From the NCBI GenBank assembly GCA_020846005.1, contig JADLEQ010000044.1:1-64000 (forward strand): DNA of 64,000 nt, given 5' to 3'. Positions 41,127 through 49,420 of this stretch are shown here, in pieces (positions within the stretch are counted from its first letter, which is position 1; each line of letters begins with the position of its first letter). Both the position numbers and the translations under genes were made by a program. Source of the stretch: Polyangiaceae bacterium (lineage in GTDB: Bacteria > Myxococcota_A > Polyangia > Polyangiales > Polyangiaceae). The notes beneath the pieces are model-generated. The model had not been told where the DNA came from. It did not search any database and saw nothing but the letters and a program-made list of their open reading frames with translations.

Positions 41127-41374
41127 GTGGCCTTCGACCGAAAGGTGCTCCCCACGACCGGCGCCGTGGACGACCCGCTCCCGCGGGCGCGCCCGTCGCG
41201 GCGCTCCTCTGCCTGTTCGACGCTGGCGTTCAGCGGGTGCCGAAGACGGCGCTCGACCGGGGGACGCTCGAGACGCGCCTGACGGCGCATGGGCTCGAGA
41301 CGCTGGCGCTGCGGTGGGCGGCGCTCCGGGACGCGGACGGGGCGGCGGGCCGGAGGCCGCGGACTCCGCGCTGA
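41127..41374 (+). pseudogene. Possible small gene split by a frameshift
   Basis: GTG 41127 opens a frame that looks coding for about 20 residues (VAFDRKVLPTTGAVDDPLPR). From about 41190 a different frame takes over with coding-like composition (VAALLCLFDAGVQRVPKTAL, then DRGTLETRLTAHGLETLALR) up to a stop at 41372-41374. A one-base change in the GC run around 41183-41192 would join them into a protein of about 80 residues. It may be a decayed gene or a sequencing error. Function unknown. Confidence 0.3.
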
Positions 41375-41379
41375 CGCCG

Positions 41380-41592
41380 GTGGCGGAGGTGCCGTACCTG
41401 CCCACGGGCGGCCTCGTGGAGCGCGCGACGTCCCGGGCGCGCGGCAGCGCAGAGCGCCGCTACCGCCAGCAGCGGTGGAGGGGGTTGCGCGAGGACTACG
41501 GGTTCGCGATCGCGAGCGGCACCGCGTCCGCGCGGGCCCTCCACGACCGAGTGCTCGACCGCGTCCGCGACCTCCTCGCGGCTCACGTGTGA
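41380..41592 (+). CDS. Small hypothetical protein (70 aa)
   Basis: From GTG 41380, 5 nt after the preceding stop, the frame encodes VAEVPYLPTGGLVERATSRA, RGSAERRYRQQRWRGLREDY and two more helices ending RVRDLLAAHV. It is basic, helical and has no cysteine or signal peptide. Third-position G/C bias supports it. GTG 41389 is an alternative start. No family recognised. Confidence 0.4.
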   Translation: MAEVPYLPTGGLVERATSRARGSAERRYRQQRWRGLREDYGFAIASGTASARALHDRVLDRVRDLLAAHV

Positions 41593-41979
41593 GCCGCCAG
41601 CGTTGCTTGCCCGCGTCGCGACGGTCTGGCGTGACGGTCGGGCGCGGGCGACCACCGGGAGGAGCCGCGCCCGCGTCACGACCGCCGCACACGCGCCGGC
41701 AGGATGGGCCGCCGCGGCGCCTGGCGCCTCCCCTCGGCATCGACTCCGACCACCCCGGGCGCTTCGTCGTCGCTCACCCGGGCGCCCGACCGACCGCGAG
41801 CGTCGCGAAGGGGCCGCCGCGCATCGGCGCGAGGCTCGCGAGGCCCGGCCACCGGGGCGCGGGCGCGCGGACCTCCGCGCTGCCGCTCGGGATCGCGAAG
41901 CAAGAACTGCGCCGGTCTGCGGCTTGTCGGCCCGAGCCCGCCTACCGCCGGAAGGCCTCGTCGGGTAGCATCGCGCGCG
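41593..41979. other. Non-coding gap (387 bp)
   Basis: It lies between the small hypothetical gene and the giant TPR gene. Frames on both strands are Arg/Pro-rich and inconsistent. It may contain the promoter of the TPR operon, but no recognisable -35/-10 pair was seen. Confidence 0.4.
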
Positions 41980-44900
41980 ATGCGCCAGAGGCTCGTGGTC
42001 GTCGGGCTGGTCGCCCTCCTCGGCCCGGCCAACGCATTCGGAGCCGACGAGCCGCCGACCTCACCCGCCGCGGCGGGTGAGAGCTCGGAGATCAAGCCCG
42101 CGGGCGAGCGCCAGCTCGGCGCGCGCGGGCGCCCCACCGTGAAGAAGCGGCAGGACGCAGCCGAGCGGAAGAAACGGCAGGGGCGCCTGTCGCTTCGCAT
42201 CCCCGAGCGGCTCCGGCGCACGCTCGAGGCCAAGATCGAGCGCAGGATCGTCCGTAACGTCGCCGAGGCGACGCGGCTCCGGCGCGAGGCGATCCGCCTG
42301 CTCGACCGCTTCTTGGCCGAGTCGCCGGAGTCGGCCCCGGGCGTGCCGGAGGCGCTGATGCGGCTCGGCGAGCTTGAGTGGGAGGACGCCCGCGATCGGT
42401 TCCTCGCGGACTTCAAGCGCTGGGAGCGCCAGCCGGTCGACGTGCGCGGCGAGCCGCCCACGCCCGACTACGCGAAGGCCCGCGGGCGGTTCCTCCGCGT
42501 CTTGCAGCGGCACAAGCGCTTCCGCGACTACGACCTGGCGCTCTACGTCGACGGCTTCCTCGCGAACGAGCAAGGGAAGTTCGACGACGCGCTCGGCCGG
42601 TTCGACACCATCCTCGCCTGGTTCCCCCGCAGCCGCTTCGTCCCGGACGCTCACATGGTCCGCGCGGAGTACGAGTTCACCAAGGATTTCCCCGACTACG
42701 AGATCGCGTACCTCGAGTACGAGAAGGTCCTCTCGTTCGAGGGCACCGGCCTCTACGACATCGCCCTGTTCAAGAGCGCATGGTGCCTCTGGAGGCTCGG
42801 GCGTACGGACGAGGCTGCCCGGCGGTTCCTGAGCGTCTTCCAGCGGACGTACGACGCCGCCGAGGCCGCGGAGCGGGCCGGCAAGAGCCGCGCCGACATC
42901 GATGAGCTCCAGCGCGAAGCACTCCGCAACCTCGTCGCCGTGTTCGTCGAGGACGAGAAGCACACCGCCGAGGACATGCACCGCTTCCTCGTCCGGGCGG
43001 GCGGCGACAAGTTCGCCGGCAAGATCGTCCGCGCGCTCGCCGACGCCTTCTACGAGCAGGCGCACTACGAGCGCGGCATCGAGGCCTATCGGTTGCTGCT
43101 GAAGCTCGAGCCCCTCGCTGCCGACGGCTGGAAGCACGCGCTCGCCGTCGCCCAGGGGCACTCGACGATGGAGCGCTGGGCCGAGCTCGAGGCGGACTAC
43201 CGCTGGATCACCGGCGACTTCACCGCGCCGCCGCCCGCTCCCAAGGGGAAGCGGCCCCGCAAGGCGAGCGCGTGGGCGCAGGCGCAGGGCCCGGCCACGC
43301 TGGCCGAGGCCGAGCGCGCGATCGAGGCGCAGCTCCGGGAGGACGCTGTCGGCCTCCACGCGAAGGCGCAGCGCGACCAGAACAGCAAGGTGGAGTTCCA
43401 GGCCGCCGCCGCGCTCTACGGCGTGTACCTCGAGCGCTTCGGCAAGCAGGCGGGCAGCTACGAGATCTGGTTCAACGCGGGCGAGATCTGGTTCCACCGG
43501 CTGGACGACGCCGTGCGCGCGGCGGACGCCTACCTCGCCGCCGTCCGCCTACAGCCGAAGGGGGCCTACTCTCGCGACGCCCTGCTGAACGCGCTCGCCG
43601 CGCTCGAGCAGGCGCGCTCGCGCGAGTTCGAGGCCGCCAAGGCGGCTGGGCGCCGGCCCGAGGAGACCGCGACCGATCGCAAGCTGACCGAGGCGATGGA
43701 GCTCTACGTGGGGACGTTCCCGGACGATCCCAAGGTACCCGAGCTGCTCTTCCGCCAAGGCAAGCTCTACTACGACTACGGCGTCTACGATCCCGCGGTT
43801 CGCCAGTGGGGTCTGCTCGTCGAGAAGTACCCGAGGAGCTCGTTCGCGGAGGGCGCTGGCGAGCTCATCCTCGACTCGTTCAACAAGAGCAGCGACTACG
43901 CCAACATCGAGACGTGGGCGCGCCGTCTGAAGAAGGCTCCGGCGTTCCAGTCGGCAGAGAAGCAGGCGCGGCTCGACAAGCTGATCGTGCAGGCGGTCTT
44001 CAAGCAAGGCGAGCAGCTCGCCGAGCAGGGGAAGCACGCGCTGGCGGCTGCCGCCTACCTCCGCGCCGCGCGGGAGTTCCCCAAGGAGGCGCGCGCCGCG
44101 CAGGCGGCGGTGAACGCCGAGGTCGAGGCGAGGCGCGCCGCCGATCTCGGGACGCTCGAGGAGGCGGCGCAGCTCCTCCTGCGCGACCACGCCGCGCGGC
44201 CCGAGGCGGCGCAGGGCCTGTGGATCGCGGCGTCGACCTACCAGAGCGTCGGCCTCTTCGGCGACGCCGCTCGCCACCACGCGGCGATCGCGGAGAGGTT
44301 CCCCAAGTTCGAGCACCACAAGGACGCCGCCTACAACGCCGTGCTGCTCCGCGTGACGATCGGCGACCACGGGCCCGCCATCGAGAGCGGGGAGCGCTTC
44401 CGCAAGGCGTACCCGAAAGACGACCTCGCCGACGAGGTCACCTTTCTGATGGGCAAGGCCCACGAGAAAGCCCAGAAGTGGAAGGAGGCCGAGGCGCTCT
44501 ACGCGAACTACGCGCGGAGCGCGCGCGGCGCCTCGAGCCAGGTGGAGGCTTGGGTCCGCCTGGCGGTCGTGCGGCTGAAGCTGGGGGACGCCAAGGGCGC
44601 GGCCTCGGCGCTCGACTCGGCGGTGAAGCTCGCGCGGCTGCGCAAGAGCCAGCTCGACGCGACCGGCAAGTACTTCGCAGCGCGCGCCCGCTACATGCAG
44701 GGCGAGCGGATCCTCGCCGAGTACGAGGCGATCGAGATCGCTGGGGACGTGAAGCAGCTGAAGGAGCGCCTCCGCCGCAAGAGCGAGCTGCTGAAGAAGG
44801 CCGCCGAGACCTTCCTGGACACCGCGGAGTGGGCGGTGGCCGAGTGGACGACCGCGGCGCTCTACCAGATCGGGTTCACCTACGAGTCGTTCGCGAAGGC

Positions 44901-45342
44901 CCTCCTCGCCTCCGCGCCGCCTCCGGAGCTCGCCGCCGAGGAGAAGGAGCTCTTCAAGCAGCAGATCGAGGAGTTCGTCATCCCGATCGAGGAGCGCGCG
45001 CTCGAGGCCTACGAGAGCGGCTGGCAGAAGGCCGTGGAGCTCGGGATCTTCAACGGGTGGACAGCGAAGATGCGGGTAGCGCTCGGGCGGCTGAACTCGG
45101 AGCTCTACGTGCCGCTGCGCGAGTTTGGCCTGGAGCTGCGATCGCGCGGTCCGTCCCCGCTCCCGCCGCTCATCGACGGGCCGCGGCGCGGCAAGGACGG
45201 CCGGAGCGAGCGCTACTACGTCCCGCTCTCTCCCGCGAAGGAAGCGCCCGGGGCGAAGAGCCCCGGCGGCGAGCCGGCCGCCGGCAAGGCGTCGCCCGGC
45301 AAGGAGCCGTCGGCCAAGCCGGCGCAGGAGGCGCCCAGGTGA
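41980..45342 (+). CDS. Giant periplasmic TPR protein (Glt/Nfs-like candidate)
   Basis: A 1120-residue exported protein: signal peptide LVALLGPANAFGADEPP, a charged spacer, then TPR-like helical pairs throughout (YDLALYVDGFLANEQGKFDD, PELLFRQGKLYYDYGVYDPA, DEVTFLMGKAHEKAQKWKEA). It ends in a Lys/Pro/Gly-rich tail. The arrangement giant TPR protein, TPR lipoprotein, beta-barrel matches the gltD/gltE/gltA-type (or nfsD/nfsE) parts of the Myxococcus gliding and spore-coat machines, where they span periplasm and outer membrane. That identity is inferred from architecture only. The next gene overlaps its stop (GTGA). Confidence 0.8.
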   Translation: MRQRLVVVGLVALLGPANAFGADEPPTSPAAAGESSEIKPAGERQLGARGRPTVKKRQDAAERKKRQGRLSLRIPERLRRTLEAKIERRIVRNVAEATRLRREAIRLLDRFLAESPESAPGVPEALMRLGELEWEDARDRFLADFKRWERQPVDVRGEPPTPDYAKARGRFLRVLQRHKRFRDYDLALYVDGFLANEQGKFDDALGRFDTILAWFPRSRFVPDAHMVRAEYEFTKDFPDYEIAYLEYEKVLSFEGTGLYDIALFKSAWCLWRLGRTDEAARRFLSVFQRTYDAAEAAERAGKSRADIDELQREALRNLVAVFVEDEKHTAEDMHRFLVRAGGDKFAGKIVRALADAFYEQAHYERGIEAYRLLLKLEPLAADGWKHALAVAQGHSTMERWAELEADYRWITGDFTAPPPAPKGKRPRKASAWAQAQGPATLAEAERAIEAQLREDAVGLHAKAQRDQNSKVEFQAAAALYGVYLERFGKQAGSYEIWFNAGEIWFHRLDDAVRAADAYLAAVRLQPKGAYSRDALLNALAALEQARSREFEAAKAAGRRPEETATDRKLTEAMELYVGTFPDDPKVPELLFRQGKLYYDYGVYDPAVRQWGLLVEKYPRSSFAEGAGELILDSFNKSSDYANIETWARRLKKAPAFQSAEKQARLDKLIVQAVFKQGEQLAEQGKHALAAAAYLRAAREFPKEARAAQAAVNAEVEARRAADLGTLEEAAQLLLRDHAARPEAAQGLWIAASTYQSVGLFGDAARHHAAIAERFPKFEHHKDAAYNAVLLRVTIGDHGPAIESGERFRKAYPKDDLADEVTFLMGKAHEKAQKWKEAEALYANYARSARGASSQVEAWVRLAVVRLKLGDAKGAASALDSAVKLARLRKSQLDATGKYFAARARYMQGERILAEYEAIEIAGDVKQLKERLRRKSELLKKAAETFLDTAEWAVAEWTTAALYQIGFTYESFAKALLASAPPPELAAEEKELFKQQIEEFVIPIEERALEAYESGWQKAVELGIFNGWTAKMRVALGRLNSELYVPLREFGLELRSRGPSPLPPLIDGPRRGKDGRSERYYVPLSPAKEAPGAKSPGGEPAAGKASPGKEPSAKPAQEAPR

Positions 45343-46439
45343 GGCGCCTCGTCCTGGTGCTCGCCCTGGCGGCCGCCGCGTGCGGCGGCGGCGGGGGCGC
45401 GGCGGGCGGCCGGCCGCGCGCGCCCGCGCTGCCCCCCGCGCACCCCGAGGCGGTCACGAAGCTCGCGCGCGGCGTCGTGCTCGCGCGTGAGCCGGGCGGC
45501 GTCCCACGCGCGATCGAGGTCTTGCGCGAAGCGGTGAGCAAGGATCCAAACCTCTGGGAGGCGCGCTACGATCTCGGCGTCCTGTTGGCGGACACCGGCG
45601 ACCTGGCGGGCGCGGAGGAGCAGCTCGAGGCGGCGCTGGAGCTCGCGCCCAACGCTGAGGACGTGGTCGTCGCGCTCGGCGAGGTGCGACGACGGAGGAG
45701 CGATCCTCGGGGCGCGGCTGCCGCGCTGGAGCCGTTCGTGAAGGCGCACCCGGACGCCTTCACGGCCCGCGTCGCGCTGGTGAGCGCGCTGCGCGAGGCC
45801 GGGAGGATCGCCGAGGCGATCCAGCACGCGCAGGCGGTCCTCGTCCGTCGCGCGAACGATCCCAGCGCGCTCGCCGAGCTGGCCCTCGCCCACCTCGAGC
45901 GTGGCGAGACGGACACCGCCGAGCTGCTCAGCCAAGAGAGCCTGAAGGCGGAGCCCCGCACCGCCGCGGCGGAGCGGACGGCGGGGCTCGTCGCGCTGGC
46001 CCGCGGCGACGACGCCGTCGCCTTCCAGCACTTCGTCCGGGCGAGCGAGCTCGACCCGAAGGACACCACCGCGCGCCTCAACATGGGCACGGTCCTGTTG
46101 CAGGCCGGGGTCCACGCGCAGGCGGAGAAGCAGTTCCGCGCCGTGCTCGCCGTCGAGCCGGGCGCGGTGCCCGCCCAGCTCGGGCTCGCCGCGGCGCTCC
46201 GCGGGCAGGGGACGAAGCAGCGCGCCGAGCCGTGGCAGGAGGCCGAGAAGATCCTCCAGGGTGTCCTCGAGCGCGACCCGAACAACCTGGCCGGGCTCTA
46301 CAACCTCGCGGTCCTCTACCTCGAGAGCCTCGGGCGCCCGGCCGACGCCAAGCCGCTCCTCGAGCGCTTCCTCACCCAGGCCCCGACCGCGCACCCCGCG
46401 CGCGAGGACGCGAAGTCGAAGCTGGCCGGCATCCGCTGA
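45339..46439 (+). CDS. TPR lipoprotein (Glt/Nfs-like candidate)
   Basis: A 366-residue lipoprotein: VLALAAAACGG lipobox, then about nine TPR units of 34 residues with classic signatures (LWEARYDLGVLLADTGDLAG, AEEQLEAALELAPNAEDVV, TTARLNMGTVLLQAGVHAQA). Consistent with an outer-membrane-anchored scaffold that recruits the periplasmic TPR protein or a secreted partner. GTG start with AGGAGG upstream, overlapping the previous stop by 4 nt. Confidence 0.88.
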   Translation: MRRLVLVLALAAAACGGGGGAAGGRPRAPALPPAHPEAVTKLARGVVLAREPGGVPRAIEVLREAVSKDPNLWEARYDLGVLLADTGDLAGAEEQLEAALELAPNAEDVVVALGEVRRRRSDPRGAAAALEPFVKAHPDAFTARVALVSALREAGRIAEAIQHAQAVLVRRANDPSALAELALAHLERGETDTAELLSQESLKAEPRTAAAERTAGLVALARGDDAVAFQHFVRASELDPKDTTARLNMGTVLLQAGVHAQAEKQFRAVLAVEPGAVPAQLGLAAALRGQGTKQRAEPWQEAEKILQGVLERDPNNLAGLYNLAVLYLESLGRPADAKPLLERFLTQAPTAHPAREDAKSKLAGIR

Positions 46440-46527
46440 GCCCGCGATCGCCCGGAGCGCGGCTGGCGCCCCGTCGCTTCGACGAATTCTCGCCGAGTCC
46501 GCCGCCCATCCCGTACGATCCCGTCGC

Positions 46528-47319
46528 ATGAGGAGCTCGAGACTCTGGCTCGTTTCCGCGTCGGCCGCGCTGCTACTGGCGGGCGCGGCCCGCGCGGAGA
46601 AGCTCGGTGAGGTGCTGCCCACCCGCGAGGAGGACGCCCAGTCCGACGAGGAGGGCGCCGCCGAGTCGGCCACCGAGGTCAGCGGCGAAGAGAACGAGCT
46701 CGTCGGGGCGGACGCCGACCTCGCGAGCGGGCGCTTCCAGCTCGGGCTCCGCACGGGGTTCGCGCTGGGCCTGGGGAAGATCGAAGGAGGCCCCGGGGGC
46801 ACCGAGCTCGGCGACGCGGCCACCGGCCAGATCCCCGTCTGGATCGACGTGGGCTTCCGCATCACTCCGCACTGGTACGCGGGCGCCTACGCGAGCTGGG
46901 GCTACGTCCTGGCGAAATCGGAGTCCGCGCCGATGCGCGACTTCGTCTGCGACGGCGGCGCAGACTGCTCCGGCCAGTCGCTCCGCTACGGGGTGCAGGG
47001 GCAGTACCAATTCGCGCCGGGCCGGACGAGCTTCTGGCTCGGGCTCGGGATCGGCGGCGAGAGCGTCCAGATCGACCAGACGGAGGCCGGCGTCACCTGG
47101 ACGGCGGAGGCCAGCGGGATCGAGTTCGCCAACCTCCAGCTCGGCGTAGACTTCCCGACGGCCGAGTCGTCGACGGCGGGGCTCTTCACGGCGCTCACCA
47201 TCTCGCAGTACGCCAGCCGCTCCGTGGAGACGGGCTCCAGCCCCTCGAGCGGAGGGGTCTCGAACCAGGAGCTCCACCACTGGATCTTCGTCGGCCTCCG
47301 CGGCACCACCGACTTCTGA
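46528..47319 (+). CDS. Outer-membrane beta-barrel protein (Glt/Nfs-like candidate)
   Basis: A 263-residue protein with signal peptide ASAALLLAGAARA, an acidic N-terminal segment (EEDAQSDEEGAAESATEVSG), then about ten amphipathic strands: RFQLGLRTGFALGLGKIEGG, HWYAGAYASWGYVLAK, RTSFWLGLGIGGES, and a C-terminal HHWIFVGLRGTTDF ending in Phe, the usual BAM-recognised terminus. It is the third component of the TPR set and ends 2 nt before the GH31 gene. Confidence 0.82.
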   Translation: MRSSRLWLVSASAALLLAGAARAEKLGEVLPTREEDAQSDEEGAAESATEVSGEENELVGADADLASGRFQLGLRTGFALGLGKIEGGPGGTELGDAATGQIPVWIDVGFRITPHWYAGAYASWGYVLAKSESAPMRDFVCDGGADCSGQSLRYGVQGQYQFAPGRTSFWLGLGIGGESVQIDQTEAGVTWTAEASGIEFANLQLGVDFPTAESSTAGLFTALTISQYASRSVETGSSPSSGGVSNQELHHWIFVGLRGTTDF

Positions 47320-47321
47320 AG

Positions 47322-49409
47322 GTGCGGTCGCTTCGTCCAGCGTCGTCCGGCGTCGCGCTCGCGATCGCGTTCGCGGCGTTCGCGGCGGCGTGCGGCGGGG
47401 ATCCGGACGTCGCGCGCGAGGGCGCCCGCGCGCTCCCGGACGGCACGCGCGTCGACGTCGCCGACGACGGCTCGCTCACGCTGCGCGCCGGTGACCGCGA
47501 GCTCCTCGCGACGGCCCCGGGGCGTCCGTTCGTCGTGCGCGACTACGAGACGATCACCAGCTGGCTGCTCGGCTCGTTCACCTTCAGCCGTGACGCGGAG
47601 GTCGCGGTGGAGATCGGCCAGCTCGAGGGCGCGCGCCGCGAGGGGGACACCGTGGTCGTCGACTACCGGGGCGCGGGCGACGCCGCGCTCACCGTCGTCG
47701 CTTCGGTAGCCGCAGCGGGCGAGGCGACGCGGCTCGAGCTCAGCGTGAGCGGCGTCCCCGGGGGGAGCTCGATCGCCGTCCCGTTGCGCTGCGACGAGGA
47801 GTCGACCTTCTACGGCTTCGGCGAGCAGTACGCGGCCGCCGAGCACCGCGGGCAGGCGTTCGACCTGTTCGTCGGCGAGCAAGGGATCGGCCGCACCGCT
47901 GCCGGGGACTCCCATCGTACCTACTACCCCATGCCCTGGTGGCTCGACGCGCGTGGGGTGGGCGTCCTCGCTGAGACGCACCGCCGGGCGCTGGTCGACC
48001 TGTGCGCGACCGACCCGGAGGTCGCCTGGCTGGAGGTCGAGCAGGGCGAGGAACTCGAGCTCCTCGTGTTTCATGGACCGTCGCCCCTCGACGTGGTGCG
48101 CCAGCTCGGGGCGCGCGTCGGCCGTCCGCTCGCGCTGCCCGCGTGGGCGTTCGAGCCGTGGATCGCGATCCAGGGCGGGCGCGACGCCGTCCTCGCCGAG
48201 GCCGACCTGCTGGAGGCCGCCGGGATCGACGCCGGGGCGCTCTGGGCCCAGGACTGGACGGGCGCGCGCACGAACTTCGGCGGCGGGTACGGCGTCCAGT
48301 ACCGGTGGGTCGCCGACGACACGCTCTACCCCGACCTCCGAGACATGACGGATCAGCTCCACGCGCGCGGCTACCGCTTCCTCGCCTACGCGAACCCGTT
48401 CGTCATGCCCGCGCTCGACCACTTCGCGCCGATGGAGGCCGACGGCCTCCTCATCCGCGACGCGACCGGCGGCACGTACCTCCACGCCTCGCCGGCCGGC
48501 GACGCCTCCCACCCGGACTTCACCCGTGCCGAGACCTGGGCCTACGTCGAGGGCGCGCTCGGCGCCATGGTCCGGGATCTCGGCATCGATGGCTGGATGG
48601 CGGACTTCGGCGAGTGGGTTCCCCTCGACGCGGTGCTGGCGGACGGCTCCGACCCCGTCGAGTACCACAATCGCTTCCCCGAGCTCTGGCACCGAGCGTC
48701 GCGGAACGCGCTCCTCGCCGAGCGCCCCGACGGCGACTTCGTCTTCTTCTCGCGGAGCGGGTGGACGGGCGACCAGGCGGCGGCGCAGGTCACCTGGGCG
48801 GGTGACCAGGAGGCGACCTGGAGCGAGCACGACGGCCTGCCGACGGTCGTCCCGGCGCTGCTCACGCTGGGCCTCTCCGCCGTCCCTTACGTGACGCACG
48901 ACATCGCCGGCTTCAGCAACGGGCCGAGCACCCAGGAGCTCTACCAGCGCTGGACGGAGCTCGGCGCGCTGACCCCCATCTTCCGCACGCACGAGGGCAA
49001 CCGGAGAGCGGACAACTGGTCGTGGAAGCGCGACGCGGAGACGACCGCTCACTTCCGGCGGATGACCCGCCTCCACGCCGCGCTCCGCGCGACGTTCGCG
49101 ACGCTGGCCGCGGAGGCCGAGACGACCAGCGCCCCCATCCTGCGCCACCTCATGCTCGAGCATCCCAGCGACGCGACCGCGCGCGCCGTGCACGACCAGT
49201 TCCTCATCGGCAGCGAGCTCCTCGCCGCGCCAGTGCTGGTGGAGGGCGCTGTCCGCAGGCGGGTCTACCTCCCCGCTGGCCGTTGGCATCACGTCTGGAG
49301 CGGCGACGCCCACGATGGGCCCGGCTACGTCGAGGTCGCGGCGCCGATCGGGGAACCACCGCTCTTCGCGCTCGGTGCGCCGCGACCCGATCTCCGGGTG
49401 GTCGACTGA
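47322..49409 (+). CDS. GH31 glycoside hydrolase lipoprotein
   Basis: A 695-residue secreted lipoprotein (FAAFAAACGG). The N-terminal beta-sandwich (FYGFGEQYAAAEHRGQAFDL) is followed by the GH31 (beta/alpha)8 barrel: nucleophile Asp in IDGWMADFGEW (about residue 427), acid/base Asp in TWAGDQEATWSEHD (about 491), and a C-terminal beta domain. The loop WAQDWTGARTNFGGG resembles the QDW...FG stretch of sulfoquinovosidases such as YihQ, but the Arg and Trp that bind the sulfonate there are not in register. It probably hydrolyses an alpha-linked sugar at the cell surface; which one is unknown. Expression with the TPR/barrel set is likely. Confidence 0.88.
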   Translation: MRSLRPASSGVALAIAFAAFAAACGGDPDVAREGARALPDGTRVDVADDGSLTLRAGDRELLATAPGRPFVVRDYETITSWLLGSFTFSRDAEVAVEIGQLEGARREGDTVVVDYRGAGDAALTVVASVAAAGEATRLELSVSGVPGGSSIAVPLRCDEESTFYGFGEQYAAAEHRGQAFDLFVGEQGIGRTAAGDSHRTYYPMPWWLDARGVGVLAETHRRALVDLCATDPEVAWLEVEQGEELELLVFHGPSPLDVVRQLGARVGRPLALPAWAFEPWIAIQGGRDAVLAEADLLEAAGIDAGALWAQDWTGARTNFGGGYGVQYRWVADDTLYPDLRDMTDQLHARGYRFLAYANPFVMPALDHFAPMEADGLLIRDATGGTYLHASPAGDASHPDFTRAETWAYVEGALGAMVRDLGIDGWMADFGEWVPLDAVLADGSDPVEYHNRFPELWHRASRNALLAERPDGDFVFFSRSGWTGDQAAAQVTWAGDQEATWSEHDGLPTVVPALLTLGLSAVPYVTHDIAGFSNGPSTQELYQRWTELGALTPIFRTHEGNRRADNWSWKRDAETTAHFRRMTRLHAALRATFATLAAEAETTSAPILRHLMLEHPSDATARAVHDQFLIGSELLAAPVLVEGAVRRRVYLPAGRWHHVWSGDAHDGPGYVEVAAPIGEPPLFALGAPRPDLRVVD

Positions 49410-49420
49410 CGGAGCGCGCC

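Noticed and set aside
38888-41374. Long plus-strand frame of 828 codons over the second GT-C-like gene
   Set aside because: The alternative frame at 39075-40919 has clear hydrophobic membrane helices, while this one is Arg/Ala-rich. Only its last part (after about 41190) looks coding.
43272-45300. Long second plus-strand frame within the giant TPR gene
   Set aside because: It runs into the true frame of the TPR lipoprotein at 45339, but before that point it is an Arg/Gly-rich shadow of the TPR gene. The lipoprotein start is well defined by AGGAGG and lipobox.
46986-49313. Minus-strand open frame of 775 codons
   Set aside because: Antisense to the GH31 gene, which has intact catalytic motifs; the shadow product has no recognisable domain.
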